A DNA stretch of 64,000 bases. It comes from Pampus argenteus. Its lineage: Eukaryota; Chordata; Actinopteri; Scombriformes; Stromateidae. How positions within the stretch are numbered: the stretch's first letter is position 1; each line of letters begins with the position of its first letter. Under the pieces are notes generated by a model. The model was not told where the DNA came from. It was given only the letters and a program-made list of their open reading frames with translations, and did not search any database. A program made the position numbers and the translations under genes. Below, piece by piece: positions 1 through 10,313 of this stretch. The stretch spans positions 18,568,501 to 18,632,500 of the forward strand of contig CM072874.1 in the NCBI GenBank assembly GCA_036937835.1. The letters are read 5' to 3'.

Positions 1-48
1 ACAGTCAGTGGCTAATACATTCATCCCAATTACTTCCCCATGTAACTA

Positions 49-1366
49 GTGCCTATGACGAAGTTTTCATGTTTTCCAACACTGAATCAAAGTAGATTTA
101 CTGTGGCTTTTTTGACACTGATAAACAGAAAAAGAAAGAAAAGAATGCACCACCTTTATAATAGGACATGACTAAATCCTGGTGCAGCCAATACATTTCA
201 GAATAATCAGTTAAACGGAAATCACCTGTGTGCAGTTGAGGGGTTTCAGTTGATTGTAGTGTATCTGCATTTGTGAGTCGGTATCGTGTTAAAGCGACAT
301 GAAGACAAATGAACGCTCCGTGCAACTTCTCATCAGTCATAAATTGGGCGGCACAGGCCCATCCAGGCTCACCCATCCCTTACAGTATGATTGAAAAGCA
401 CGAGTCAAAGGATGGATACAAGACGAAAGGACATTTCCAAGTCACTGAACATCCCTTGGAGTATAGTTAAATCAATCATTAAGAAATGGAAAGAGTACGG
501 CACAGCTATAAATCGGCCTCGAGCAGGCTGTCCTCAAAAACTGAGTGTGTGTGCAAGAAGACAAGTGAGGGATGACAACAAGATACGAGGTCTGGAGGCT
601 CTGATTGGATGGACTGCGTATACAATAAGAGTTGGCTGGGTGCTTCACCAGTCGCAGCTTTATGGGAGAGTAGTAAAAAGAAAGCAACTCTTAAAAAAAA
701 CTCTCATGACATTGCAGCTAAAGTTTGAGAAAAAGGCACATAGCAAGCTCTAAAGTCAACCAGAAGAAACTTGCAAAGTCGAATAAGACTAAAATTTAGG
801 TTTTATGTCTAATTAATGGATTGAACTCTATGTTCCACTGCGCACCATCATAAATACATCATCCCCAGCATGAGGCGCGGTGGTGACAGCATCACACTGT
901 GAGGATGCCTCTCCGCAGCAGCACCTGGAGGACGGAGGCTACGCAGGGAATGCAGCAAAATATACGGAAATCCTGGAGGAATTTTCTTCTGAAGAAACCT
1001 GTGATTTAGGAGAAGATTTGTTTTCCAGCAACACAATGTTATAAAGCCACAGCTACACAGGAATGACTTCAGAACAACAACGTTAATAATGTCCCGGAGT
1101 GGCAGACAGAGTCCAGATGTCAAACCAATTCAGAATTGACTTGAAAGCGGCCTCATGATCCCCATCCAACCTGACAGAGCCAGAGACGTTTTGAAGAAGG
1201 ATGGAACAATGGGGAAAATTGCGGCATCCAGATGTATCAATCTGAAAAAGGCCTTCCAACACAGACTCGAGGCTGCCGTTGCTCCCAAAGCTGCAGCTGC
1301 TATACTGACTTGGAGGCGCTGAATGTTTACGCAAACACGTTTATTATATTTGTATTTGTAATACAT
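49..1366 (+). mobile_element. Decayed Tc1-like DNA transposon, right end missing
   Basis: This is an inactive Tc1/mariner element. The left end, from about 49 to 140, matches from memory the terminal inverted repeat of a widespread teleost Tc1 family: a gtgcctat start next to a TA, then the gttttcatgtttt and gtggcttttttgacactgat blocks. A 5' leader with the family's caccTGTGTGcAGT block leads into a transposase relic. After the transposase the family's short 3' stretch (ttatatttgtatttgtaat, about 1343-1361) is present, but the expected right terminal repeat is absent, so the copy is truncated near 1366. It lies about 16.7 kb upstream of the igsf9b start and has no visible link to that gene. 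The exact left boundary is uncertain by a few bases. Confidence 0.85.
391..1325 (+). pseudogene. Tc1-like transposase pseudogene
   Basis: This is the relic of a DDE transposase that once cut and pasted the element. An open stretch at 391-753 keeps the N-terminal helix-turn-helix region; residues 19-37 read LNIPWSIVKSIIKKWKEYG, followed by a degenerate NRPRAG segment (GRPR-like AT-hook position). Beyond 753 the frame is broken by stops and indels, yet homology continues to the C-terminal end at about 1325. All three catalytic acids appear lost: the first Asp position is AAT (Asn) at 782-784 with AAG after it, the second is CAC (His) at 1032-1034 inside QQHN, and the Glu position is CAG (Gln) at 1131-1133 followed by a TGA at 1137-1139. 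The family's usual length is about 340 residues. It is non-functional. Alignment of the acids is from memory of the family. Confidence 0.85.
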
Positions 1367-2421
1367 TTTAATGATAATTACTGATTATATAATCAACGTG
1401 TATTCACTGCATTCACACTTTTTAAAGGACAAGACGTGTGATGCGTTCAGATGCATAAAATACTGTCAAATCATCTTCTTAGTCAATGATCATCTCCATC
1501 ATATGGAACACTCAGATATCATAATATGTTATGCTCAGGTCATCTTACCTTTCCTTTACCTTTTCCCCCTTTAGCCCAGTGCCACATCACATTTCCAGGC
1601 CACAGATTACATTTAACACCTCTGTCCTCTCCGTCTCCTTTTACAGTACTGTACATCTGTCACTTGTCCTCCTCTATTATGGCCCAGCTTTCTTTTTTTT
1701 TTTTCCTCTCACCTCTACATCTCTTCTACCGGATGACAGTGCAGTTTCTTTCAAACGTCTTGTTAATATGCAAAGTTGTGCTTTCACATGTGCTCTGCCC
1801 CACATGGATGCAACAAGAGAGGTGGAGGTGTTCGTTTGAGAGCCATCTAGGGTTTTCTAATCTGAAAGCACCACTCCATGAGGTTACATGGTAAATATAT
1901 TCTTAGTTAATTTATCCCACCTGATACAAGCATCACTGTAACTTGAGTCCAGAGAAGTGTGCAGGATTCTATCCTCTGTTCTTTCCACATCGCCAAGTTT
2001 ACGGTTTTAGTGGAATGTCATTTCTGCACCCCATCTGCTCTTGTTCTGTTGGGGTGTTTCTGCTGCTTCTGTGGGAAATAAGGGCAACAAACTGTGAAGG
2101 ACAGGAATATTTGCATGACTGCAGCGATAGTGTAAAAACACATACAACATACATGTGGGAGCTTCTTGAGTCTCCTGACAGCAGAGAAGCAGCAGCTCCA
2201 GGAGCATGACAGATGGGCATGAGCAGTGCATGTCATGCCAACATCATACAGTAGTCATGCAGCAAAAGTGGCTTATAGAGTACATATGAAGACTTATGAA
2301 TGTATTTGCAAAACATTTGCTGACAACGTATTTATGTTTGCAATCTATTTATTTGATTTTTCTTTTTCATACGTGACATTGGGCAAAAATTTAAGTTGCA
2401 GTTACCCGTCTTGTATCGTGC

Positions 2422-2422
<1 letters not shown>

Positions 2423-2480
<58 letters not shown>
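2423..2480. repeat. (TG)29 microsatellite
   Basis: An uninterrupted TG dinucleotide run of 29 units, flanked by unique sequence. It is likely polymorphic. Confidence 0.97.
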
Positions 2481-2481
<1 letters not shown>

Positions 2482-3864
2482 TTGATTTAAGTTCTTGCTA
2501 CACTTGGTTAAGGTTTGGGAAAAATGGTCAGTCCTCAGATGCTTTTCCTGTACGGTTTCTGTCTTTCTGACATGCAACCGGGTGTTTGCGTGTTTTGCCA
2601 ACTCAGAGGACAAGATGGGCAGTCCCCTTGGATTATATAGAGCCGTTTCCTAAAGCTTATTCTACATAGGTGGATGGTTACTTCTACTGCTGTGCACCTC
2701 ATTCCGTAAGAAAATCTCTCTGTCCTTTGAACATTGTTGAAAGTGATGTGACAGATATCAGCTCTGCGCCCAATTTGACTCCACTTAACAGGATTTGAGA
2801 TATAATCATTCCATCGGCATTCAGTGGTCACAAGTAGGGTCAAATACATTTAATTCAATTTTTCTTAGTCAGCTAGTCTCATCAGGATATGACAGAACTC
2901 ATTGTTAAAGCACTCCAGGGAAATTTGCGCCTTGTCTCCTGAAATGTCCTCAAATGCATAATGTCTTAAAAATGAATGTAATCTGTGCATGAAGAGAAAG
3001 AGACAAGGTTTGGATGAGGAAATGTAATAAAAAAAAGTGTTTCCTGTGCAATGGCATTGTTATCAGTGTAAAACCATGAGGATTTCTATCACGGGTTGTA
3101 TGTATGTTGAATGTATAGCTAAGGTCTTTTTAATTTGAGCATGACAAGACGACAGCTTTCCTTAAAGAGGAACACTGCAAGCGAACCTGTCCTTCAAGAA
3201 AAACAACACGAAAGGTCGTAATGTCAGTCGCCAAAAACAATCTATAGTTACGTTTGAGTGAAGTCCGCTATCTAGTGGCCATAGTAATATGTCTATATAT
3301 AAGGCGACAAATTTTCATATTCAGAGGTGTATCATAACTTGCAAAAGGTGGACTCAGTAGACTTATATGGGCACCCAACTGGTGGAGAAGATATTACATT
3401 GCTACCTTTTTATATGGTTATTGAGCCCTTTTATAGTTAAAACTGGAGAATATGACGTCTCCCCTGTTAGGCAGTGCTATTAAATTAAGTTGGGTCATAG
3501 TTAGGAATTGTGAACTAGCCACATTTCTAGTTCAGTAATGCCTTCAGGTCTAAAGTTATAGATTAAACATCCCCAGCAGCACTCACAGGGAAGCCAGTGT
3601 CTATGAAATCAGGCCATGCAGGAGAATGCAAGCTAATGAATAGCTGCTGTAGGTTTATTACACTATTCCTCCTAAGTGCTAAGAGATATAGATTCAACGT
3701 GGGCGGCCTGTGGTCCCTCTGGAAGACTGGAGTGGCTCTTACACCAGGATGACACTTTATGCCTTGATTGCATTGCTCTCCGGTGTCAGTTCATTAATTT
3801 CAAATGAGACAATGCGCTATCACTGTAGTATTGCATTGTATAAATATTGCATTGTGATAGAAGA

Positions 3865-3884
3865 GGGGGGGGGGGGGGGGGGGG
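3865..3884. repeat. Poly-G run of 20
   Basis: Twenty consecutive G residues. Long pure G runs are uncommon in fish DNA. The exact length may also be unreliable, because homopolymers are prone to sequencing error. Confidence 0.95.
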
Positions 3885-4369
3885 CACTGGGCTCTGTTGG
3901 TATGTGTGTAAGAGTCTGTAGGGACCAGCTTGGAAAAAATGTCTTGAAACAAGCCGTCTCTGTTTTATCACTTGTTCCAATTAGTATTCTCTGCATGTCA
4001 CACATTTCAGTTAATGACCACAAAAGTACTTCAGACATAGTTGATTTCTGACCGGTTGTTTTGTTAGAGGTTCTTGCTTTTCAGAAAATAGGCTGGGCCA
4101 GCGAAGCAACGTAAATATCACACCTTAAACTGTCCCAGCAGTTCACTCACTATTGGATTTTCTATACATTTTACTGCCACGAAGAACCATTATGACCATA
4201 TACAGTATATAACAACACGGAATACACCCCTGTATAATATCATTAAAATGTTAAATGATTTAAAATTGTATCATCTTACAGTAATTGTAGCATTTTAGGT
4301 GAAGTAAGATATTTGATCTTATTAGTAATTAAAAATAAACAGGTTAGACAGACTAAATTGAGGCCTGTA

Positions 4370-4995
4370 AGTACAACCTCAACGCAACAAAAATGATTAC
4401 ACCTGTGACTCTAATTGAGATGAATTGCCTGAACAAGGTTATAAAAGAACCGGTGATCACCATAACTGTGGCTAATACAACATAGTAAGGAATTGACTAA
4501 ACAAGTAATAAACCAGATTGTGAGACTTCGTAAAGATGAGAGAGGGTATAATATGATCAGTAGGTTAGGAAGTACAGGAGGAGCCTTACTAAAAACAACA
4601 CAAGGTAGAAAAATCGAAAAACAACGCACAATTCGCCACTTACACAGCATTGAAAAACAGACGGGCGACTGCTCCTGACTTGGCACAAGGATTATCTGTG
4701 GAAATTAGTGTTTCAGTGACTGCTCGGTGTGAAGGGCATTGCATAAAGTCAACTTCTACAGACGGCGTCCAAACTGGCTCACAGAGGCCTGATGAACATT
4801 GGCAGAACATCCTTTGGTTAGATGAAACCAAGATAAATTTGTTTGGGTCCAGCATGTTTGGTGTGGACCTGGCCAGGACTCCCACACCAGGTGGGAGTGT
4901 GTTGATATGGGGCCGCAAGAGTGCAAAAGGTGTAGGGGAGATGACATTTATAGATGGCATTATGAATGCAAATTTGTATACCCAAATACTTGTCA
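4370..4995 (+). mobile_element. Second Tc1-like transposon fragment
   Basis: An internally deleted Tc1/mariner fragment of a different subfamily from the copy at 49-1366. It has an AT-rich leader containing a ttacacctgtgactctaatt block, then two separated transposase coding pieces. Homology ends near 4995 in unrelated sequence, so the 3' half and right inverted repeat are gone. No clear left inverted repeat was identified, so the left boundary is approximate. A SINE begins about 110 bases downstream. Confidence 0.75.
4493..4991 (+). pseudogene. Tc1-like transposase fragment keeping the first catalytic Asp
   Basis: Two pieces of a DDE transposase survive. The first, 4493-4678, contains TKQVINQIVRLRKDERGYN, a helix-turn-helix-like N-terminus. 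The second, in another frame from 4650, contains DEHWQNILWLDETKINLFGS, where the Asp of LDET (codon 4821-4823) aligns with the first catalytic acid. It continues through GGSVLIWG and ends at about FIDGIMNANLYTQIL (to 4991). The middle of the DNA-binding region is deleted or frameshifted. The second Asp and the Glu lie in the missing 3' part. The protein is dead; function is inferred from family motifs only. Confidence 0.8.
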
Positions 4996-5103
4996 CTAAT
5001 GCCACCATACTATTCCTCCTGCAGTGTGTCTCCCTGGGACTCTGCTCACAGTCTCCTGTTTGTCACGTTTATCGGTCATATTGGCATGAAGACTAGATAT
5101 AAA

Positions 5104-5219
5104 GGTGTCCTGGTGGCTCAGTGAGCTATAGCACATACGTATGCTGCCACATCCAGATGATATCCAGGATTCAAATCTGGCCAAGGATCTTTGTTGAAGG
5201 CAATTCCCTCTTTTTTTTC
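5104..5219 (+). repeat. tRNA-derived SINE
   Basis: This matches the common fish SINE head that begins ggtgtcctggtggctcagtg. A box-A-like promoter (TGGCTCAGTGAG, 5114-5125) and a degenerate box-B-like sequence (ggattcaaatc, 5167-5177) reflect its tRNA origin and RNA polymerase III transcription. The tail is a ctctttttttt stretch. The degenerate B box suggests an old, inactive copy. The exact family name (AFC-like or another) is not certain. Confidence 0.75.
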
Positions 5220-6940
5220 AACAAAATTTACTAAAAAAATACAGCTGAAGAGAAAGACCCTTTTAGTAACACTGATATTAACAGGAAATTTGACTAGTAA
5301 GTGATGTAAAGTGAAGTCATGACTGTCAAGCATGTGATAATCGATGAGGGCATAATGACACATACTGTAGCTGGGATAACATTAACTGTTTGTTCAGATT
5401 ATTTATGAATGTTGGGGGTTGTCAAATTTCCATTTAGCGTTGTTTCCCAGAGTGCTCTGGCCTTTCACGTTGTTCACGTTGTTGAAATTGACTTTGGCAG
5501 CCAATAAATAATACAATGTTGAATACAGCCCTTACAGAGTAATATGAAGTCTATGAATGATGGTTCTTTAGAAAGAACTTTAAAGAGGCTGGGTGTATAA
5601 TGCCATACGTGTAATAAATACATGAGTTTTATTAAAAATAGGCTCCCATCAATGCGTGAAGCTGTGAGCCACTCCTGTGAAGAAACCTGAACATGTAGAA
5701 GTCCATGCTTCATGTTACTTGAAGGTTACTGAGGCTTGAAAGCTACTTAAAGGGTGAAATCTTCTCTCCTCTGATCCTCTCTGAGTTGAATGTCATCTCA
5801 GAAATGAATACAACAGCACAGCACAGATGATCCAGTCAGGTCAGTCACGCAGATCCAATGCTCTGCTCAGAATAGATCTTTGCTACAGAAGATCTATTCT
5901 TACAAGAGACAAAAAAGTTGTATAAACACCATCTACTTAATCCATTATGAATTCATCTGTTTAAAATGTATCAGACATCATGTTTCTTTTCTATTTTTGC
6001 TTTTTTATGAAAGGTTATTCACACATCACCACATTTATAACAGGGGTCCTGGTGGATGTTTGTACCTGAGATGAATTGCAATCATTTTACCACTTGAACT
6101 TTAACAGCTGCTGTGAACAGACTGCAAAAGTGTAAATGTTGAGCTGTGGCGTCATGGTGAGCAGCTTGAGTCAGAGCTGTGTGAAAGCAGAACGCCCGCT
6201 TTAAGTTGAAAACTGAAGTTGAAATTGAACTATTTGGAGCAGCTGAGTTATGCTTTGACGTTTGACAATCCAATAAACGAGAACAACAACAGCCTCGCAT
6301 TTAACCAAAAGCAACACTGCCCATAAATAAGTTGTGTACTTGGCATCTTAAACCAATACAAAAATCACACAGAGTGAGTATTACCTCCTCTGTTTGTCTC
6401 TAAAGTTTCACACAGGGTTCCCTACTTATCCCATCACAAAATCATACAACAGTGACGGGAATATAAGGACAGCTGAGCAAGGTCTGCATGGGAAATGAAT
6501 GGACTGAAGTGCCAACAGTAAGGTCATGTGAAGGGGATGCAAACAAAAAGAAGTGATTGGCCAGTAAACATCCTGCAACCACCCTCAATAATTAATTAGA
6601 TGAAACATAATGGATTCTGAATCAACACTGTTCCAAGAATGGTTGGTATTTGACAATGAGACAATGCCTGTCTCACAATACTTTTAATTATAACCAAATA
6701 TAAAATAATAGGCACTTTCTTTAAAAAAAAAAAAAACATAATCACATGCTGTTGGTAGAGGTGAAATATTACAATCCCACTGGATTAAAATAAATATTTA
6801 GTCAGAAAATTTTTTATACATATGTAATGGATTGAAGTGAACAGATTTTCATTCACAGCCTAATATAATTATTTTGCAGGCATCCATTTTTGTCATATTG
6901 CTCTGTCATATCACATAGTAAATCTGAAACACAAGCCTCT
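5220..6940. other. Intergenic DNA, no gene seen
   Basis: Unique-looking AT-rich sequence. At about 6045-6060 a short ggggtcctggtgg string resembles a SINE head, but the rest is too diverged to call. No other feature is recognised. Confidence 0.55.
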
Positions 6941-7228
6941 GACCTAACCTGACCTAAGATAAAATAATCTAACCTAAACTAACCTGATCTAAGACAACTT
7001 AACCTAAACTAAGGTAACCTAAGCTAAGATAAGATGATCTAACTTAACCTGATCTAAAATAAGATAATCTAACCTAACCTGATCTAAGGTAACCTAACCT
7101 AACCTAAGATAAGCTGATCTAACCTAACCTGATCAAACCTGATCTTATCTAATCTAACCTAACCTGACCTATCCTAACCTTTAACTTAAACTTTAACTAA
7201 CCTCACCAAACCTAAACTAAACTAAACC
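6941..7228. repeat. Degenerate CCTAA-type satellite
   Basis: About 290 bases built almost entirely from cctaa, gatctaa and aagataag words. A looser higher-order unit of about 30-47 bases (an aagataag block, then gatctaacctaacctgatc) is repeated at least three times near 7026-7140. The 5-base core CCTAA/TTAGG differs from the vertebrate telomere hexamer, so this is best called a local satellite or minisatellite rather than an interstitial telomere. Confidence 0.85.
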
Positions 7229-7289
7229 CTATTGGTGATCCATAATTGTGAAGTTAAAACATTTCATCACATGGCATCACATTTCTGAA

Positions 7290-7390
7290 ATGCTTCACAT
7301 TCCTCACCGTGTGACCAGTAACATCCAATCACATTAATTCAGGTGTAGCGTTCAGACATGACCTGACACTGTCACTGTTTGCTCTGCTTA
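7290..7390 (+). repeat. Dispersed repeat, copy 1
   Basis: Shares atgcttcaca, taacatccaatcacatt and gacactgtcactgtt in the same order and similar spacing with 14332-14430. This is a two-copy family in this window. I do not recognise the family name. Confidence 0.6.
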
Positions 7391-10210
7391 TCAGGTTGTG
7401 CTGTGGCTGAGTTAGGGTTAACCCACTTTAACAATGTTTGTATTCATACTGAAAATCAAGATCAGCTTTCGCTCTTATGGGTCACAGATCTCCCCTACGT
7501 CTTAGGTAGAAGTCCTACCTTTCAGCTCTCGCCGGGGCCATTTGTCCCATCTCAGATATGAATTCAAACAATGTGATGCTCTCATTGGATGTTTCAGGTG
7601 GCCCCTTTGACGGTGGATTGGTTTATATTCAGATGTTTCAGTTGCATATTTTTTCTCCGACATTTCTCCGCTGCTTTGCTAAGGCAATTCGGCAATATAC
7701 TGTGTTACAGAGCGGGGACCTCAGTGCGATCCTGGCTATTTTTATGAATTACTGTAATTTTACTTAATGGAAATTATTAATTCAATATGTATTCACTCAT
7801 GGTTGTCCATTGTTAATTCTCTTTCACACACATAGCCAATCACGTAACTCCCCACTGTCGACACTTCTTCACCTAAAATAAAAACAATTGCTTTTTACCT
7901 ATTGGTTCAGGATTTGTCTCCTGACAGATCTACTGGGTTTGTGTGGCCCATAGAGCTGGCGAGTAGATATGCTGCAGATGATGAACTTGATGGGAGACAG
8001 GTGTGTAGAGTCAAGCCAGGCTTGATCAGCCAGGAGCCAGGGAGGGATTGCCCCGCCCACATTACACTCACAGAGGCAAGCTGTGCATAATAGCAGCACC
8101 AGAGCTGTTTATTTTAATGCCAGTATAGTGGGAGGTAATAGGTGTGCCATGTGTGCCTTGTACAATAAACTACTTTTTTATTATATTACATTAGTACTTA
8201 CATAAAACACATAGTAAAGACACAGTTTACAAAAACACATCAAACAGTCCTGACAATCACAAATATCACATTATGTCATATATCTCCCGGATTTAGATCT
8301 CAGTTGTTTGCACACTGATTTAGGTTTAGCAACAGAATAGACTATGTTTCAACTGCAGGACCCTAAGCATCTATTTGAGGAAAGGAGTTAGTATTCTCAG
8401 GTTATTCTATGGCACTGTGAGATTTCAGCAATCTTATGAGTCGCCACACTGTGCGACATGGATCTAATAAACAACATCAAGTTTGCTGTATGTAGACTGT
8501 AAACAACGATAACGCCTACTGAATCATGGGCTACGACACAAGTCGGTATACGAGAAAGTGTGTGTCAACATGCGTCCATCTGTGCCTCTATAGTGGTAAA
8601 CAATAAAGCTAAGCAACGCTCGAGTCTTTGCAGTCACGATAACAGCTGGAGGACACGTCATACAAAACAAGACTGAAAATGATTTTCTTCTTTTGGGTTT
8701 GGCAGTGTTGTGTTGGTCAGTACATCATTTCATGCTGCATTTCTATTGGTTGGTTAGTAGACATAGGTACAATGTAGCCAGCAGTCATACTGTGAGAAGG
8801 TCATCCTAAATTTACTCTTAGCTTCTTATCCTATGTCCCTGTTAGTTTAACTAAGAGCTTTATTTATCCCTATTTCTTTAAGAAGTCCATGTCAGAGTAA
8901 TTTGACTTGTTGTGTCAATGTGGCCCATGTTGGCTCATGTGTGTTCTTTTCCTCAGCACCAGTTTCCCAGCTACCTGCCAAAGCTTCTCCAGGCCTGCAT
9001 TTCCCCTCCATCTTTTTAAATAAATACATTGTTCCTACATTAATTTACAATTAGAGTGTACTGGAAATGCTTAAGCAATATCTATAAATACATGAATGTA
9101 AATGTACTCTATTAGTAGTACATTTCTTTAACATAAGGGTGATATAGTGTGTGTTTGAGCACATTGGTAGTACACTTTAAATTCTCCCTTTAATACATTT
9201 GTAGAAGTTTTCAAGTACAAGAGTATGTAAACATACATTAAAAGACTAACGTAGATGTATTTGTAAGCTATTGTGTAATTATATGTTTTGATTTCATGTA
9301 CACTCAAAGTACAATTAAATTACATTGTAAATATATTGTACTCCAATTTGAAGAGTGAACAATAAAAATATTGCAGTACATTTGAGCTATTGTGAGCTAT
9401 TGCTTAAATGGATATTATACTTAATATTAACCCCAGATAGGGGGGTTCTTATCAAGAAAAATGAAGCTTGTGAATAAAAAGACAATTTCTAAATTCTATT
9501 TCATGTCAGAAAATTCTTTGATACCCATTTTTTTTTCCAAATTGAATGACGAAACATTTTTGCAAAAAGCCCCATTTTTGTTTTAGAATGGGAAATCAAT
9601 TGAGATGAAGGTACACTGATTTAGTAACAGTGTACTGTATTTAGTTTTTCAATTGCTAATGAATTACGGATTATCCAATGATACTTAGACCCACAATGTT
9701 GAATTTTTTTATACTTGTCAATTTGAATGATTCTAATTCTGTCAAGACAGGATTATCTTCTTGGCCGTTGTTGTTGTGCTGTAGACATAAAACAGACATG
9801 CTGCTAGTGAATAAGTCCACAGACTGTATAGATGATGAATACAAACGGTGTATATTTCCATTCTTTTATTAAACAGATTAAAACGCAATATCTCTTAAGT
9901 GTTAAACGTTACCACGTTGACTGACATTATTGTCATTAAAGGTCATTCATTTAAATACAGTAGCAAGACATGCTTACATGGAAATCAGGATAAGAACAGT
10001 AAAAATAACAAATTATTTGTATTTACACATGAGAAGGTGTTAACATAACAGCATAACTTGAACCAACCAGAGTTTGTTTCAACCGGACTAAACATTGCAG
10101 GTTTGAACCTTTATAGCGTCCAAATCACAATGAGAGTTTCAGCACATGCATCAGTGTGGTGACCTGGATATCATTGTGTTTGTGGGGTTTGGTTCACTTC
10201 CCATGGTCTG

Positions 10211-10212
<2 letters not shown>
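7391..10212. other. AT-rich intergenic DNA
   Basis: No gene recognised. The part from about 9050 to 9400 is very AT-rich and full of gtac-containing words (tagtacattt, gtacactttaa, agtacaattaaa), which resembles a decayed dispersed repeat, though no terminal repeats are clear. Open frames at 7379-7767 and 7899-8099 have no recognisable domain. Confidence 0.5.
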
Positions 10213-10265
<53 letters not shown>

Positions 10266-10313
10266 CGCGCATGCATGCATGCATGCATATTTGTGTGTGT
10301 GTGTGTGTGTGTG
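10213..10313. repeat. Compound (GT)n-(GCAT)n-(TG)n microsatellite
   Basis: A GT run (10213-10260), then gcgtgcgcgc, a GCAT repeat to about 10288, and a second TG run at 10292-10313. Bases 10213-10290 alternate purine and pyrimidine without a break, which favours Z-DNA. Confidence 0.95.

Larger units (their letters stand above)
1367..4369. other. Upstream intergenic DNA, no gene seen
   Basis: AT-rich unique-looking sequence. Apart from a (TG)n tract and a 20-base G run, listed separately, I see no exon, RNA gene or recognisable transposon here. Short open frames occur in all frames but show no known domain or coding bias. Confidence 0.6.

Noticed and set aside
2332..2613. Open frames encoding (VC)n or (TH)n repeats, here and at 10151-10451 and 28793-29072
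   Set aside because: They are translations of TG/CA microsatellites.
5104..5219. Functional tRNA gene
   Set aside because: A- and B-box-like words are present, but the cloverleaf is not formed and flanks match a fish SINE.
6941..7228. Interstitial vertebrate telomere array
   Set aside because: The core is CCTAA, not CCCTAA, and the array is highly degenerate with gatctaa words.
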